Shown: piece by piece, positions 1 through 7,267 of the stretch
How the letters are laid out: each line of letters starts with the position of its first letter
How positions within the stretch are numbered: position 1 is the first letter of the stretch
NCBI GenBank assembly: GCA_012964845.1
Contig: DTTG01000122.1
Span: 1 to 7,267, forward strand
DNA from: Fidelibacterota bacterium
GTDB taxonomy: Bacteria; Fidelibacterota; Marinisomatia; SCGC-AAA003-L08; D37C17
Direction: 5' to 3'
Length of the DNA: 7,267 bases
Translations under genes and position numbers: made by a program
Notes under the pieces: generated by a model
Told to the model about the DNA's origin: nothing
Database searches by the model: none
Seen by the model: the letters and a program-made list of their open reading frames with translations, nothing else

Positions 1-927
1 ATCTCGCCTTTTCTTTAAAAGGCTCAAATGACTCAATATCCACATCCAAGATCTTAAAATCGCAAAGGCATGACCCCATTTAAAAGTAATTACCTCTTTC
101 AATAGGGAAATAAATTCCAGAAATAACCGGGGAAAGAGTAGCCTTATTGGTGTCATTTTTGGGTAATTTGTCAGAAGAAGAATCAGACTATTTCTATAAT
201 TCAGGTAGGTTTTTTTGGGGGATGAAACCGGAAGAGTTACTGCCCCCTTATGATAAATGACGGATGCTGGCTCAACCCAAATCTCATTTCCCAGCATTTG
301 AGACTTCCAATGGTAATCAATTTCTTCCATGTGAGCAAAAAGAATCTCGTCAAATCCGCCTACTTTATCAAAAACATTCTTTCGAGTAAGGAAAGCCGTT
401 CCAGATGCCCAGAATATTTGAATAGATTCATCATATTGACCTTCATCTTTTTCAACCGTACTGAAAATCCGGCCCCGGGCAAAGGGAAAACAATATTTAT
501 CCATAAATCCACCGCAGGCACCGGCATAATCAAAATAATCCCTATTATCATAATTCTTTATTTTGGGCTGAACGGATGATATTTTTGGATTGGACTCCAT
601 CATTTTAACCAGGCAATCAATCCAATCGGGTTCATGGGTAGTATCATTATTCAAAATGAGCAGATATTCCCCTGCAGTATGCTGAGCGCCGAAATTGCAG
701 CCGCCAGCAAAGCCGCGGTTATATTCGGACTGGATGAGATTTATGCCTGGAAAGTTTGTTTTGATAAACTGCACCGAGCCATCTGGCGAAGCATTATCTA
801 CAACAATGATTTCCAGATTGGGATAGGAACATTTATTCAGCGAAGTAAGGCATTCACCAAGAATATCCGTGCCGCCATAATGGGGAATCACCACTGACAC
901 CAATGGGTGAGTGGAACTCTGGGACAT
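1..927 (-). CDS. Family 2 glycosyltransferase (COG1216, rhamnosyltransferase-like), C-terminus beyond the window
   Basis: Reading the minus strand from the ATG at 927-925 gives 309 codons with no stop up to the left edge, so the gene is 3'-partial. The product should transfer a nucleotide-activated sugar at the cytoplasmic face of the membrane; donor and acceptor cannot be read from sequence. Visible GT-A features are the N-terminal strand LVSVVIPHYGG (9-19), VVDNAS (42-47) with nucleotide-binding Asp44, NRGFAGG (70-76), the metal-site motif LNNDT (92-96) in place of DXD, WASGTAFL (173-180), GGFDE (190-194) and the EEID catalytic-base region (201-204). From about 241 the chain is hydrophobic and basic (YLNYRNSLILLL, then aromatic helices to 309), as in membrane-associated members of roughly 330-350 residues, so only a short tail should be missing. 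The ATG overlaps the stop of the DUF2723 gene, and an in-frame stop at 963-961 rules out a longer ATG start. Family assignment is secure; specificity is unknown. Confidence 0.93.
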   Translation of the reverse strand, partial: MSQSSTHPLVSVVIPHYGGTDILGECLTSLNKCSYPNLEIIVVDNASPDGSVQFIKTNFPGINLIQSEYNRGFAGGCNFGAQHTAGEYLLILNNDTTHEPDWIDCLVKMMESNPKISSVQPKIKNYDNRDYFDYAGACGGFMDKYCFPFARGRIFSTVEKDEGQYDESIQIFWASGTAFLTRKNVFDKVGGFDEILFAHMEEIDYHWKSQMLGNEIWVEPASVIYHKGAVTLPVSSPKKTYLNYRNSLILLLTNYPKMTPIRLLFPRLFLEFISLLKEVITFKWGHAFAILRSWMWILSHLSLLKKRRD

Positions 928-929
928 TA
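925..929 (-). promoter_or_regulatory. TAATG stop/start overlap (translational coupling)
   Basis: The TAA stop of the DUF2723 gene (929-927) shares its last A with the ATG of the glycosyltransferase (927-925). The preceding minus-strand bases (CACCACCCGCTCAA) contain no Shine-Dalgarno-like purine run. Initiation of the glycosyltransferase therefore probably depends on ribosomes that have just terminated on the upstream gene. The overlap is seen directly; coupling is inferred. Confidence 0.8.
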
Positions 930-3803
930 TTGAGCGGGTGGTGTTAGAATAGACAGCCAGTCAATTGCTTGGGAATCATTGGGGTGAGAGCGCAGCCAGA
1001 GTTCTAATACTTCCACAGCTTCAGATCGGCGTTCCGCTTTTGCATAAGCTTGTACCAAAGTATAGAGAAAATCAGGAATGTAAGGATATTCATCAAATAA
1101 ATTCTCATAATGTTCAATTGCAGCATCGTAATCCTTAAATTCATTCATATATATCTGACCAATATACATTTGTGTTTCCAAAGAGATGTCCTTGCGCTGC
1201 TGCACAGATTTCAGACGATTTTTCAATTCTTCAGGTTTCCCGGCCTGCATATAAATTCTACCAATTTGAATATCCAACTCTGCATCAGTTGTGGGAATAA
1301 CATTTTGGGGGAAATAATTATCCATCTTATCTAAAATATCCAAGGTCTTCGCTTTTCCACCCTCATCTGAAGAATACAGATTTTGTAAACCAATCTGTAG
1401 AAAACTGGATCTATAATTTTGAATTAGGCGCTGGATGTTTTCATTAAAATATACGTCTCCATTATCCAGGTTAGTATAGCGGTAAATACCCTTTCCTGCA
1501 TTAATATGATTCCAATAATCATCAGGGTTGATAATTTTTTGTGACGAATCGGGAGCCTCGGTGATATTCTGCACCATGCGGTCATAATTCAGCCTGGGCA
1601 TGGATGTACTTTTAGGGGATTCCTCAAATGTGACTCGATATACCAACCCCTCCATCTCCAGATAATTATCTAATCCCATTCTATTATTTGGTGCTACTGT
1701 AACTGCAAAATAAATGGGGCGGTCTTTTATAGCATCCTCAATAATTTGAAGAATCATAATATCCTGTACCCGCAGATAATTACTGAGCTTAGGGCGAATT
1801 TGCCAACTGATTTGGTTTTCACCATCTTTAATTTGGGCGTCAACCGGTCCCCATTTACTCAGAATACCAAAATTTGAAACCGAATAGCTAGTCCCATATT
1901 GGGCTTTGGTGTATTGATTATACTGTGCTTTTAATTCTGGCCAGATTTCTGTCCATTTATTCAGGGCGTATGCCGTCCCAAAAACAGGGTCAAGCTTAGC
2001 AATATTTTCGTCCTTAAGGTTTAGTTTTATTTTAGGCTCTTTATTTTTCAGCTGTTCAATATACCAAGGTGTATTCAGCAGACTGAGGTTCACCACGCGC
2101 ACATCCTTACGCACCCCTTCTACTTCCTGAATATACCAAAGCGGGAAAGTATCATTATCGCCATTGGTAAAAATAATGCCGTTGGGCTCACAGGAGTTCA
2201 GCATATTATAAGCATAATCCCAGGCTACATAATTACCATCACGGTTATGTTCTTTAAAATCCGTTGCCAGCATGGTAAATGGCATGACAACAAAAATAAT
2301 TCCGGTGAGACCAATGGAAACAAAAGCAGCGATTTCTACTCCCTCCAGCCACTCTTTTATTTTCTCCTGAAGCGCTGCTACACCCATGCCAATCCAAATT
2401 GAAAAAGTGAAGAAACTGCCCACATAGGAGTAATCCCTCTCTCGAGGTTGAGGATCATATTGATTCAAATACAAAATGATCATAATACCCGTAGCCAAAA
2501 ATAAAGAGAGCACTGCCAAGGCTCGCTTCCAATCTCTGGTAAAATGAAATATCATTCCAAATATACCAAAAAGCAAGGGGAACGGAAGGCCATACCTACC
2601 CCAATCCACTCCTCGTAATTTTTTAATGACATCCCCTTTTAATGTGACTAATTCCCAACTTCGCTCTTCATGATTTTCCTTTCCCACAAACTGCCAGGCA
2701 AAATAACGGAGATACATTTCCTTAATTTGATAATTCCAGAGAAAATTCAATTCTTCACTGGTGGTGGGATTACTTTTATTAGTAGTCCAACGATTGGAGT
2801 AAGAACATTCAGCTCTTCCCATAGTAAAAGCAGGATTCAAAATTTCCCAGTCGCCATACTGATCCCTGTTCATATATGCCAATGCACCTTTAATAGTATC
2901 TGGGTTGTTTTCATTTATATTGGGATGTTGTGAGGCTCGGATAAATATGGTGGTGTACGTTGAAAATCCAATAAGGATCAATACCAAACAAGCCAGAATA
3001 GTAGAAAGCTGATTATGATTTTTCCAGACAGCATAGGCAGTTGCAGAAAAGATAAGCAGCACTATAATAATGGGGAAATTTAATCCATAACTATTGGCTA
3101 AATTGGGGATACCCTTTATAATTCCCAAGTAAATCACCATAAAAGTAAAAAGGGTAATTCCCATGGTGGCTATAAAGGTGCCTACCTTAAATTCATATTT
3201 ATTAAAATATACAATGAGAGCAATAAACGGAAGAGCGAGAAGATTCAGCAGATGAATACCAATAGCTAATCCGAACATATAAGCGATAATGAGAATATAC
3301 CTAACATTGCCGGCATGGCCTGAATTTGTGCTCCATTTTAAAATGAGCCAAACCACTATACTGGTAAAAAAGGTGGATATGGAATATACTTCGGCTTCAA
3401 CGGCATTAAACCAGTGGGAGTCAGTAAAGGCAAAAGTAAGCGCCCCAATAATTGCACTGCCATAAGTAATGAGGAAGTCGGGCCAGGTTTTTGCCTTACC
3501 ATGCCACTCTTCAATAAGCTGGACAATAATGAGATATAAAAACATCACAGCAAATGCGCTGAAAATAGGAGATATGAGATTTACCCTTGCCCCAGTATCG
3601 GCGAAAATTGGGAGCTGAGAAAAGAAATTTCCCAGAAGGAGAAAGAAGGGAGTTCCCGGAGGATGGGGAACCCCCATAATTACGGAGGTGGCAATAAATT
3701 CACCGCAATCCCAAAAGGATGTGGTAGGAGCCATTGTCATAATATATACCACCAATGAAAATACAAAAACTATAGCTGCTAATATTTTGTTGAGATTATT
3801 CAT
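927..3803 (-). CDS. DUF2723 / TMEM260-like multi-spanning membrane protein with C-terminal TPR domain (putative GT-C glycosyltransferase)
   Basis: This is a complete 958-residue protein with about 12 predicted membrane segments in residues 7-512 and a soluble C-terminal half. Hallmarks of the DUF2723 family are the first-loop motif FWDCGEF (30-36, acidic Asp32 and Glu35), VPHPPG (45-50), FNAVEAEVYS (132-141), the YDPQPRERDYSYVGSFF block (449-465) and TNGDNDTFPLWY (546-557). Three TPR-like helical pairs follow at about 842-870, 875-908 and 909-942. The eukaryotic relative TMEM260 is reported to be a protein O-mannosyltransferase, and the topology, with acidic residues in the first extracytoplasmic loop, fits a GT-C enzyme using a polyprenyl-linked sugar. 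That function is an inference here, since most bacterial members are uncharacterised. The start is the only sensible ATG: it precedes the first membrane helix and has an AAGG five bases upstream. Length fits FCB-group homologues. It lies 15 nt after recG and overlaps the next gene by 1 nt. Confidence 0.93.
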   Translation of the reverse strand: MNNLNKILAAIVFVFSLVVYIMTMAPTTSFWDCGEFIATSVIMGVPHPPGTPFFLLLGNFFSQLPIFADTGARVNLISPIFSAFAVMFLYLIIVQLIEEWHGKAKTWPDFLITYGSAIIGALTFAFTDSHWFNAVEAEVYSISTFFTSIVVWLILKWSTNSGHAGNVRYILIIAYMFGLAIGIHLLNLLALPFIALIVYFNKYEFKVGTFIATMGITLFTFMVIYLGIIKGIPNLANSYGLNFPIIIVLLIFSATAYAVWKNHNQLSTILACLVLILIGFSTYTTIFIRASQHPNINENNPDTIKGALAYMNRDQYGDWEILNPAFTMGRAECSYSNRWTTNKSNPTTSEELNFLWNYQIKEMYLRYFAWQFVGKENHEERSWELVTLKGDVIKKLRGVDWGRYGLPFPLLFGIFGMIFHFTRDWKRALAVLSLFLATGIMIILYLNQYDPQPRERDYSYVGSFFTFSIWIGMGVAALQEKIKEWLEGVEIAAFVSIGLTGIIFVVMPFTMLATDFKEHNRDGNYVAWDYAYNMLNSCEPNGIIFTNGDNDTFPLWYIQEVEGVRKDVRVVNLSLLNTPWYIEQLKNKEPKIKLNLKDENIAKLDPVFGTAYALNKWTEIWPELKAQYNQYTKAQYGTSYSVSNFGILSKWGPVDAQIKDGENQISWQIRPKLSNYLRVQDIMILQIIEDAIKDRPIYFAVTVAPNNRMGLDNYLEMEGLVYRVTFEESPKSTSMPRLNYDRMVQNITEAPDSSQKIINPDDYWNHINAGKGIYRYTNLDNGDVYFNENIQRLIQNYRSSFLQIGLQNLYSSDEGGKAKTLDILDKMDNYFPQNVIPTTDAELDIQIGRIYMQAGKPEELKNRLKSVQQRKDISLETQMYIGQIYMNEFKDYDAAIEHYENLFDEYPYIPDFLYTLVQAYAKAERRSEAVEVLELWLRSHPNDSQAIDWLSILTPPAQ

Positions 3804-3815
3804 TTTTACCTTTTT
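3804..3815 (-). promoter_or_regulatory. Ribosome binding site of the DUF2723 gene
   Basis: The minus strand reads AAAAAGGTAAAA directly before the ATG at 3803-3801. The AAGG core (3812-3809) sits five bases from the start codon. It is a modest Shine-Dalgarno match, but the only convincing one in the window, and it supports this start and independent initiation within the 15-nt gap after recG. Confidence 0.55.
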
Positions 3816-3818
3816 GAA

Positions 3819-5921
3819 TTAACTGATATTTACAAACTCTAGCATGTGCCTATAGTTTTCTTTAAATTGTTTTCTAATGTTTTGATGTTTATCAAGCTGC
3901 AGTTTGGGGTCATATTCAACCATTTCGAATGCACGCTTTCGTGTTTGTCTAATGATAGGACCATCTTCTACAAAATTAGCAATTTTTGATTTAATATATC
4001 CATGTTGTCGTGTTCCAAAGAACTCTCCCGGACCTCTCAATTTAAGGTCTTCATCCGATATCTTAAAACCATTGCTTGTAGATTCCATTACTTTTAATCT
4101 ATGCTCTGCTTCAGGCGATTTACTATTTTTCACTAACACACAATATGATTGGGAACTACCTCTTCCAATTCTCCCTCGCAGCTGATGGAGCTGTGTCAGT
4201 CCAAACCGATCTGCATTTTCGATAACCATCACGGTGGCATTGGCGATATCAATTCCCACCTCCACAACGGTGGTGGCCACAAGACATTGAATTTCATTAT
4301 TTGCCATGGCTGCCATCTGTTCATCACGGGTTTTCTTTTTCATTTTCCCATGGATGTAACCCACTTTATAATCTGCAAACACCTTTTTACTTAAATTTTT
4401 AAACCCTGTATCTGATGCTTTCCAATCCATTTTTTCGGATTCTTCAATAATGGGATAAATAACAAAGCATTGATGGCCTGCATCCATTTCCTTTTTCATA
4501 AAATCATAAACTTGATCCATTCGCGCTGGTTCCACAACTTTTGTAATAATGGGTAGACGGTTTTTCGGTAGTTCATCAATAATAGATATATGCATGTCAC
4601 CATGGATAGTAAATGCCAATGTTCGTGGTATAGGTGTAGCAGTAAGAGCCAATACTTCTGGAGAATACCCCTTATCAATAAGAGCTTTCCGCTGTTCTAC
4701 TCCAAAACGATGCTGCTCATCCACAATAATCATTCCTAAATCTTGAAAAGTCACACCTTCCTGAATGAGCGCATGGGTTCCAACAACCAATTGTATTTCG
4801 CCCGCTTCTAATTCAGAATACACCTTCTCTTTTTCTGCTTTTTTCTGATTTCCAATGAGTAGGGCAATTTTAATGTTGGCTGGTTTACAAAATTGTAAAA
4901 AACTGGAATAATGCTGCTCCGCCAAAATTTCCGTAGGAGCCATCACTGCTACTTGGGAACCGTGACTGATAACAATGGCTGCTGCCAGTACTGCCACGAT
5001 AGTTTTTCCAGAACCCACATCGCCCTGGATGAGACGATTCATTGGACTTCTTCTGGCCAAATCACTGCGAATTTCTTTGAGCACATTAATCTGGGCATCG
5101 GTTAAGGTGAAGTCCAGGCTTTTAAAAATATCCTTTTCATATTTACCCCGCTGGGAAAATACCCGACCTGAATTTTCTTCTTTGGCTTGCCTTTTGAGCG
5201 CCATGAGAAGCTGAAGAAAAAAGTGCTCATCATATTTGAGACGGTATATAGCATTTTTTAAACTTGGTTTGTCATCGGGCTGATGAACTTGTTCCAATGC
5301 TTCATGGAGGGATAATAGTTTTTCTTCATCTCGAAATTCAGGGGTAAAATAATCCTCAATTTCCTCCAAAACCAATTCCAGGGCTACATTAATAATTCTT
5401 CTAAATCCACGCCCTTCTAATCCAACAGCTTTTAATGCTGCGGTGGATGGATATTGGGCTAAAATTTTCCCTGTGTTTACAGGATCTTCCCCTTCTTCCA
5501 GAATATCAAATTCCGGGTGAATAATTTGAAATCCCTTCCGGAATTCCATTTTCCCAAATACGGCAATGGAGTCCCCTTCTTGAAATTTATCTACAATCCA
5601 TGAAATGCTATTAAACCAAACACAGGTGAGATATCCCGTTGGGTCGTTCAGGGTCATTTGAAAGAATCGACGGCGCCTTGCCTGTTGCATACCAAATGAA
5701 GCAATCTTTCCGATGATGACTGCCTCTTCACCTATTTTAACTTCACGTATATTTTTGATATTGGTGCGATCTAAATATCGGCGAGGAAAATGATGTAGGA
5801 GCTGCCCCACATTTTCAATGCCATATCTTTTAAGGGCACCCCCCCTTTGTGGACCAACCCCTTTCAGGTAGGTTATATCTGTAGTGAGATTGGTTTGATA
5901 ATATGTGGTTGCTGAAGTCAT
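3819..5921 (-). CDS. recG: ATP-dependent DNA helicase RecG
   Basis: This is a complete 700-residue RecG, a double-stranded DNA translocase that reverses stalled replication forks and branch-migrates Holliday junctions and D-/R-loops. The N-terminal wedge region begins with YLKGVGPQR (18-26), followed by an OB-fold at about 60-140 that grips the fork junction. Helicase motifs are in order: Walker A GDVGSGKT (300-307), Ia MAPTEILAEQH (327-337), GTHALIQ (381-387), Walker B DEQH (401-404), III TATPIPRT (427-434), V VATTVVEVGID (548-558) and VI QLHQLRGRIGRG (577-588). The translocation (TRG) region follows with SDEDLKLRGPGEFFGTRQHG (622-641). No key residue is missing and the length is normal for the family. 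The ATG at 5921 puts the usual short leader before YLKGVGP, although no Shine-Dalgarno sequence is visible. It lies 32 nt after valS and 15 nt before the DUF2723 gene. Codons 26-28 contain a run of seven Gs. Confidence 0.98.
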   Translation of the reverse strand: MTSATTYYQTNLTTDITYLKGVGPQRGGALKRYGIENVGQLLHHFPRRYLDRTNIKNIREVKIGEEAVIIGKIASFGMQQARRRRFFQMTLNDPTGYLTCVWFNSISWIVDKFQEGDSIAVFGKMEFRKGFQIIHPEFDILEEGEDPVNTGKILAQYPSTAALKAVGLEGRGFRRIINVALELVLEEIEDYFTPEFRDEEKLLSLHEALEQVHQPDDKPSLKNAIYRLKYDEHFFLQLLMALKRQAKEENSGRVFSQRGKYEKDIFKSLDFTLTDAQINVLKEIRSDLARRSPMNRLIQGDVGSGKTIVAVLAAAIVISHGSQVAVMAPTEILAEQHYSSFLQFCKPANIKIALLIGNQKKAEKEKVYSELEAGEIQLVVGTHALIQEGVTFQDLGMIIVDEQHRFGVEQRKALIDKGYSPEVLALTATPIPRTLAFTIHGDMHISIIDELPKNRLPIITKVVEPARMDQVYDFMKKEMDAGHQCFVIYPIIEESEKMDWKASDTGFKNLSKKVFADYKVGYIHGKMKKKTRDEQMAAMANNEIQCLVATTVVEVGIDIANATVMVIENADRFGLTQLHQLRGRIGRGSSQSYCVLVKNSKSPEAEHRLKVMESTSNGFKISDEDLKLRGPGEFFGTRQHGYIKSKIANFVEDGPIIRQTRKRAFEMVEYDPKLQLDKHQNIRKQFKENYRHMLEFVNIS

Positions 5922-5953
5922 CAGCGGTTAATTTCGGTAATTATTAAATAAAT
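5922..5953 (-). other. AT-rich valS-recG intergenic spacer
   Basis: This 32-nt spacer is AT-rich on the valS side and reads ACCGCTG just before the recG ATG. There is no GC-rich inverted repeat followed by a T-run, so I see no terminator, and there is no clear AGGAGG-like site for recG. Read-through from valS is the simplest interpretation. A weak internal promoter in the AT-rich part cannot be excluded by eye. Confidence 0.5.
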
Positions 5954-7267
5954 TTAATTTTGTAATGAATTCAAATTTTCCTGCAATTTTGTTAAATCAG
6001 CTTGATAATTCTGCATTTTATTCCGCTCATGGGTGATAACATTTTCCGGTGCGCGCTCAACAAAATTAGCATTGTCTAATTTTCTGCTCACAGCATTTAG
6101 CCTTCCCTCCATATCCTGAATTTGCTTTTCCAATCGCTCAACTTCCTTACTAATGTCAATTAATCCCGCAAGGGGAACAAATAGTTCTAATCCCTTTACT
6201 ACAGCGGTTGCAGATTGAGCGGGCTTTTCTGTTTTTTCTCCATAATGTATTGCATCTAATTTTGCCAGTCTTTGGATGTAATTTTCATTTTTACAAAGGG
6301 TATCACATGTGTTTTTGCTACCCCTTATGGAAAGATCAGCTTCTTTAGCTGGGGACACATTCAAACTGGCTCGAATATTTCTTACTGCAGAAATCACGTC
6401 CATTAAAATTTGGACATCCTGTTCCACATCATTATTTATCCATTTTGAATCAGATAAAGGCCATGTCTCCGAGATTAACAATTTCTCTTCCGGCTTTTTA
6501 AACGATTCCCATAGCTCTTCCGTAATAAATGGAGAGTAAGGATGGAGGAGTTTCAGGATGATTCGCATGACATGTACCGATAAAATCTGAGCGGTTTTTC
6601 TGTCTTCTGCATCATCCCCATAAAATCGGGTTTTAGCAAATTCAATATACCAGTCACAAAAATCGGCACGAGTAAAATCATACACTTTTTTAATAGCTTC
6701 ATTCATTTTATATTCTGAATAGGCATTATCCACCGCATCAATTACATTGTTTAATCGAGAAAGTATCCAACGGTCGGTAGAATCTAATTTTTTATCATCC
6801 AGAGCAGAGAGGTTTTCCGGCAGACCTTCATCCAGATTCATTCGAATAAAGCGGGCTGAATTCCAGAGTTTATTCATAAAATTTCTGCCTTGTTCCAGCC
6901 GTTCTTCACTGAAAAGAATGTCTAATCCCTGAGGGGCAATCATCAATATAGATACCCTCACCGCATCAGCTCCATATTTTTCAAACAAGTCCAGAGGATC
7001 GGGAGAATTTCCCAGGGATTTACTCATTTTTCGGCCTTGATCATCGCGGATAATTCCGGTGAAGTACACATTAGAAAAGGGGATTTCCTTTTTGAAATAC
7101 AGGCCTGCCATTATCATTCGAGCCACCCAGAAAAAGATAATATCGGGTCCAGTGACCAAATCCTGTGTAGGGTAGAATTTTTTTAGGTCCTCCGTTTCTT
7201 CTGGCCAACCCAAAGCTGCAAAGGGCCAGAGCCAAGAGCTGAACCAGGTATCCAATACATCCGGATC
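5954..7267 (-). CDS. valS: Valyl-tRNA synthetase, C-terminal half (N-terminus beyond the window)
   Basis: The frame is open to the right edge and gives the last 437 residues of ValRS, a class I enzyme that charges tRNA-Val in the cytoplasm. Full-length enzymes are about 870-950 residues, so roughly half is missing, including the HIGH motif and the CP1 editing domain. The fragment begins DPDVLDTWFSSWLWPF, a conserved part of the catalytic core. It continues through GPDIIFFWVARMIMAG, then the ATP-binding KMSKS loop (fragment residues 80-84, bases 7030-7016) in GRKMSKSLGNSPDPLDL. The anticodon-binding helical domain follows (DRWILSRL, DFCDWYIEFAK, LLHPYSPFITEELWE). The C-terminal arm is a coiled coil (ISKEVERLEKQIQ to the end), as in ValRS that clamps the tRNA elbow. 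A TTG at 7255-7253 lies within the conserved core and is not the start. All expected motifs are intact. Confidence 0.98.
   Translation of the reverse strand, partial: DPDVLDTWFSSWLWPFAALGWPEETEDLKKFYPTQDLVTGPDIIFFWVARMIMAGLYFKKEIPFSNVYFTGIIRDDQGRKMSKSLGNSPDPLDLFEKYGADAVRVSILMIAPQGLDILFSEERLEQGRNFMNKLWNSARFIRMNLDEGLPENLSALDDKKLDSTDRWILSRLNNVIDAVDNAYSEYKMNEAIKKVYDFTRADFCDWYIEFAKTRFYGDDAEDRKTAQILSVHVMRIILKLLHPYSPFITEELWESFKKPEEKLLISETWPLSDSKWINNDVEQDVQILMDVISAVRNIRASLNVSPAKEADLSIRGSKNTCDTLCKNENYIQRLAKLDAIHYGEKTEKPAQSATAVVKGLELFVPLAGLIDISKEVERLEKQIQDMEGRLNAVSRKLDNANFVERAPENVITHERNKMQNYQADLTKLQENLNSLQN

Noticed and set aside
208..221. Programmed -1 frameshift site in the glycosyltransferase
   Set aside because: The A7 run is preceded by C in the zero frame, so the X XXY YYZ pattern is not met. 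The zero frame stays open to the window edge with family-like sequence.
250..579. Plus-strand open frame of 109 codons
   Set aside because: It lies antisense to the glycosyltransferase, which has all expected motifs through this stretch. The translated product has no recognisable domain.
634..897. Plus-strand open frame of 87 codons
   Set aside because: It is antisense to the GT-A core of the glycosyltransferase (VVDNAS, NRGFAGG and LNNDT regions), so it is a coding shadow.
1..927. Glycosyltransferase as a frameshifted pseudogene
   Set aside because: A codon-by-codon reading from 927 to 1 finds no stop and all motifs in one frame. The gene is cut by the window edge, not broken.
2670..2933. 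Plus-strand open frame of 87 codons
   Set aside because: It is antisense to the conserved large loop of the DUF2723 protein, and its product shows no family features.
4496..4678. Minus-strand open frame of 60 codons in another frame of recG
   Set aside because: It is fully nested inside the recG helicase core, has no start signal and has no recognisable product.
7253..7255. TTG as a possible start of a short ValRS-like protein
   Set aside because: The frame stays open upstream and encodes DPDV, matching the conserved ValRS core. The gene simply continues past the right edge.

Overview
The window is an ordinary stretch of bacterial chromosome carrying four genes. All lie head to tail on the minus strand and are read from the right edge towards the left. 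In order of transcription they are valS (valyl-tRNA synthetase, N-terminal half outside the window), recG (branch-migrating DNA helicase, complete), a 958-residue multi-spanning membrane protein of the DUF2723 / TMEM260-like family with a C-terminal TPR tail (complete), and a family 2 glycosyltransferase (COG1216 type) that runs off the left edge without a stop. The gaps are 32 nt, 15 nt and a 1-nt stop/start overlap. No promoter or terminator hairpin is visible between them, so they probably form one transcription unit that continues beyond both edges.

The organism is best placed in the FCB group: Bacteroidota, or relatives such as Candidatus Marinimicrobia/Marinisomatota or Ignavibacteria. 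The reasons are the DUF2723 protein with TPR tail, the glycosyltransferase subtype, the 'DTWFSSWLWPF' form of ValRS, the AT-rich base composition and the weak or absent Shine-Dalgarno sequences. This placement rests on recalled family resemblance, and the exact phylum is uncertain.

Functionally, the right part (5954-7267 and 3819-5921) is housekeeping: tRNA charging and recombination/replication-fork repair. The left part (1-3803) looks like an envelope glycosylation pair. A GT-C-like membrane enzyme, related to the eukaryotic protein O-mannosyltransferase TMEM260, is translationally coupled to a cytoplasmic, membrane-associated GT2 enzyme.

I found no RNA genes, mobile elements, CRISPR arrays or long repeats. 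Coding density is close to 100%, with no gene-free stretch longer than 32 nt. The most useful points are the glycosyltransferase open across the whole left edge, its TAATG coupling to the DUF2723 gene, and the possible link to protein O-glycosylation. I do not see a clearly undescribed system.
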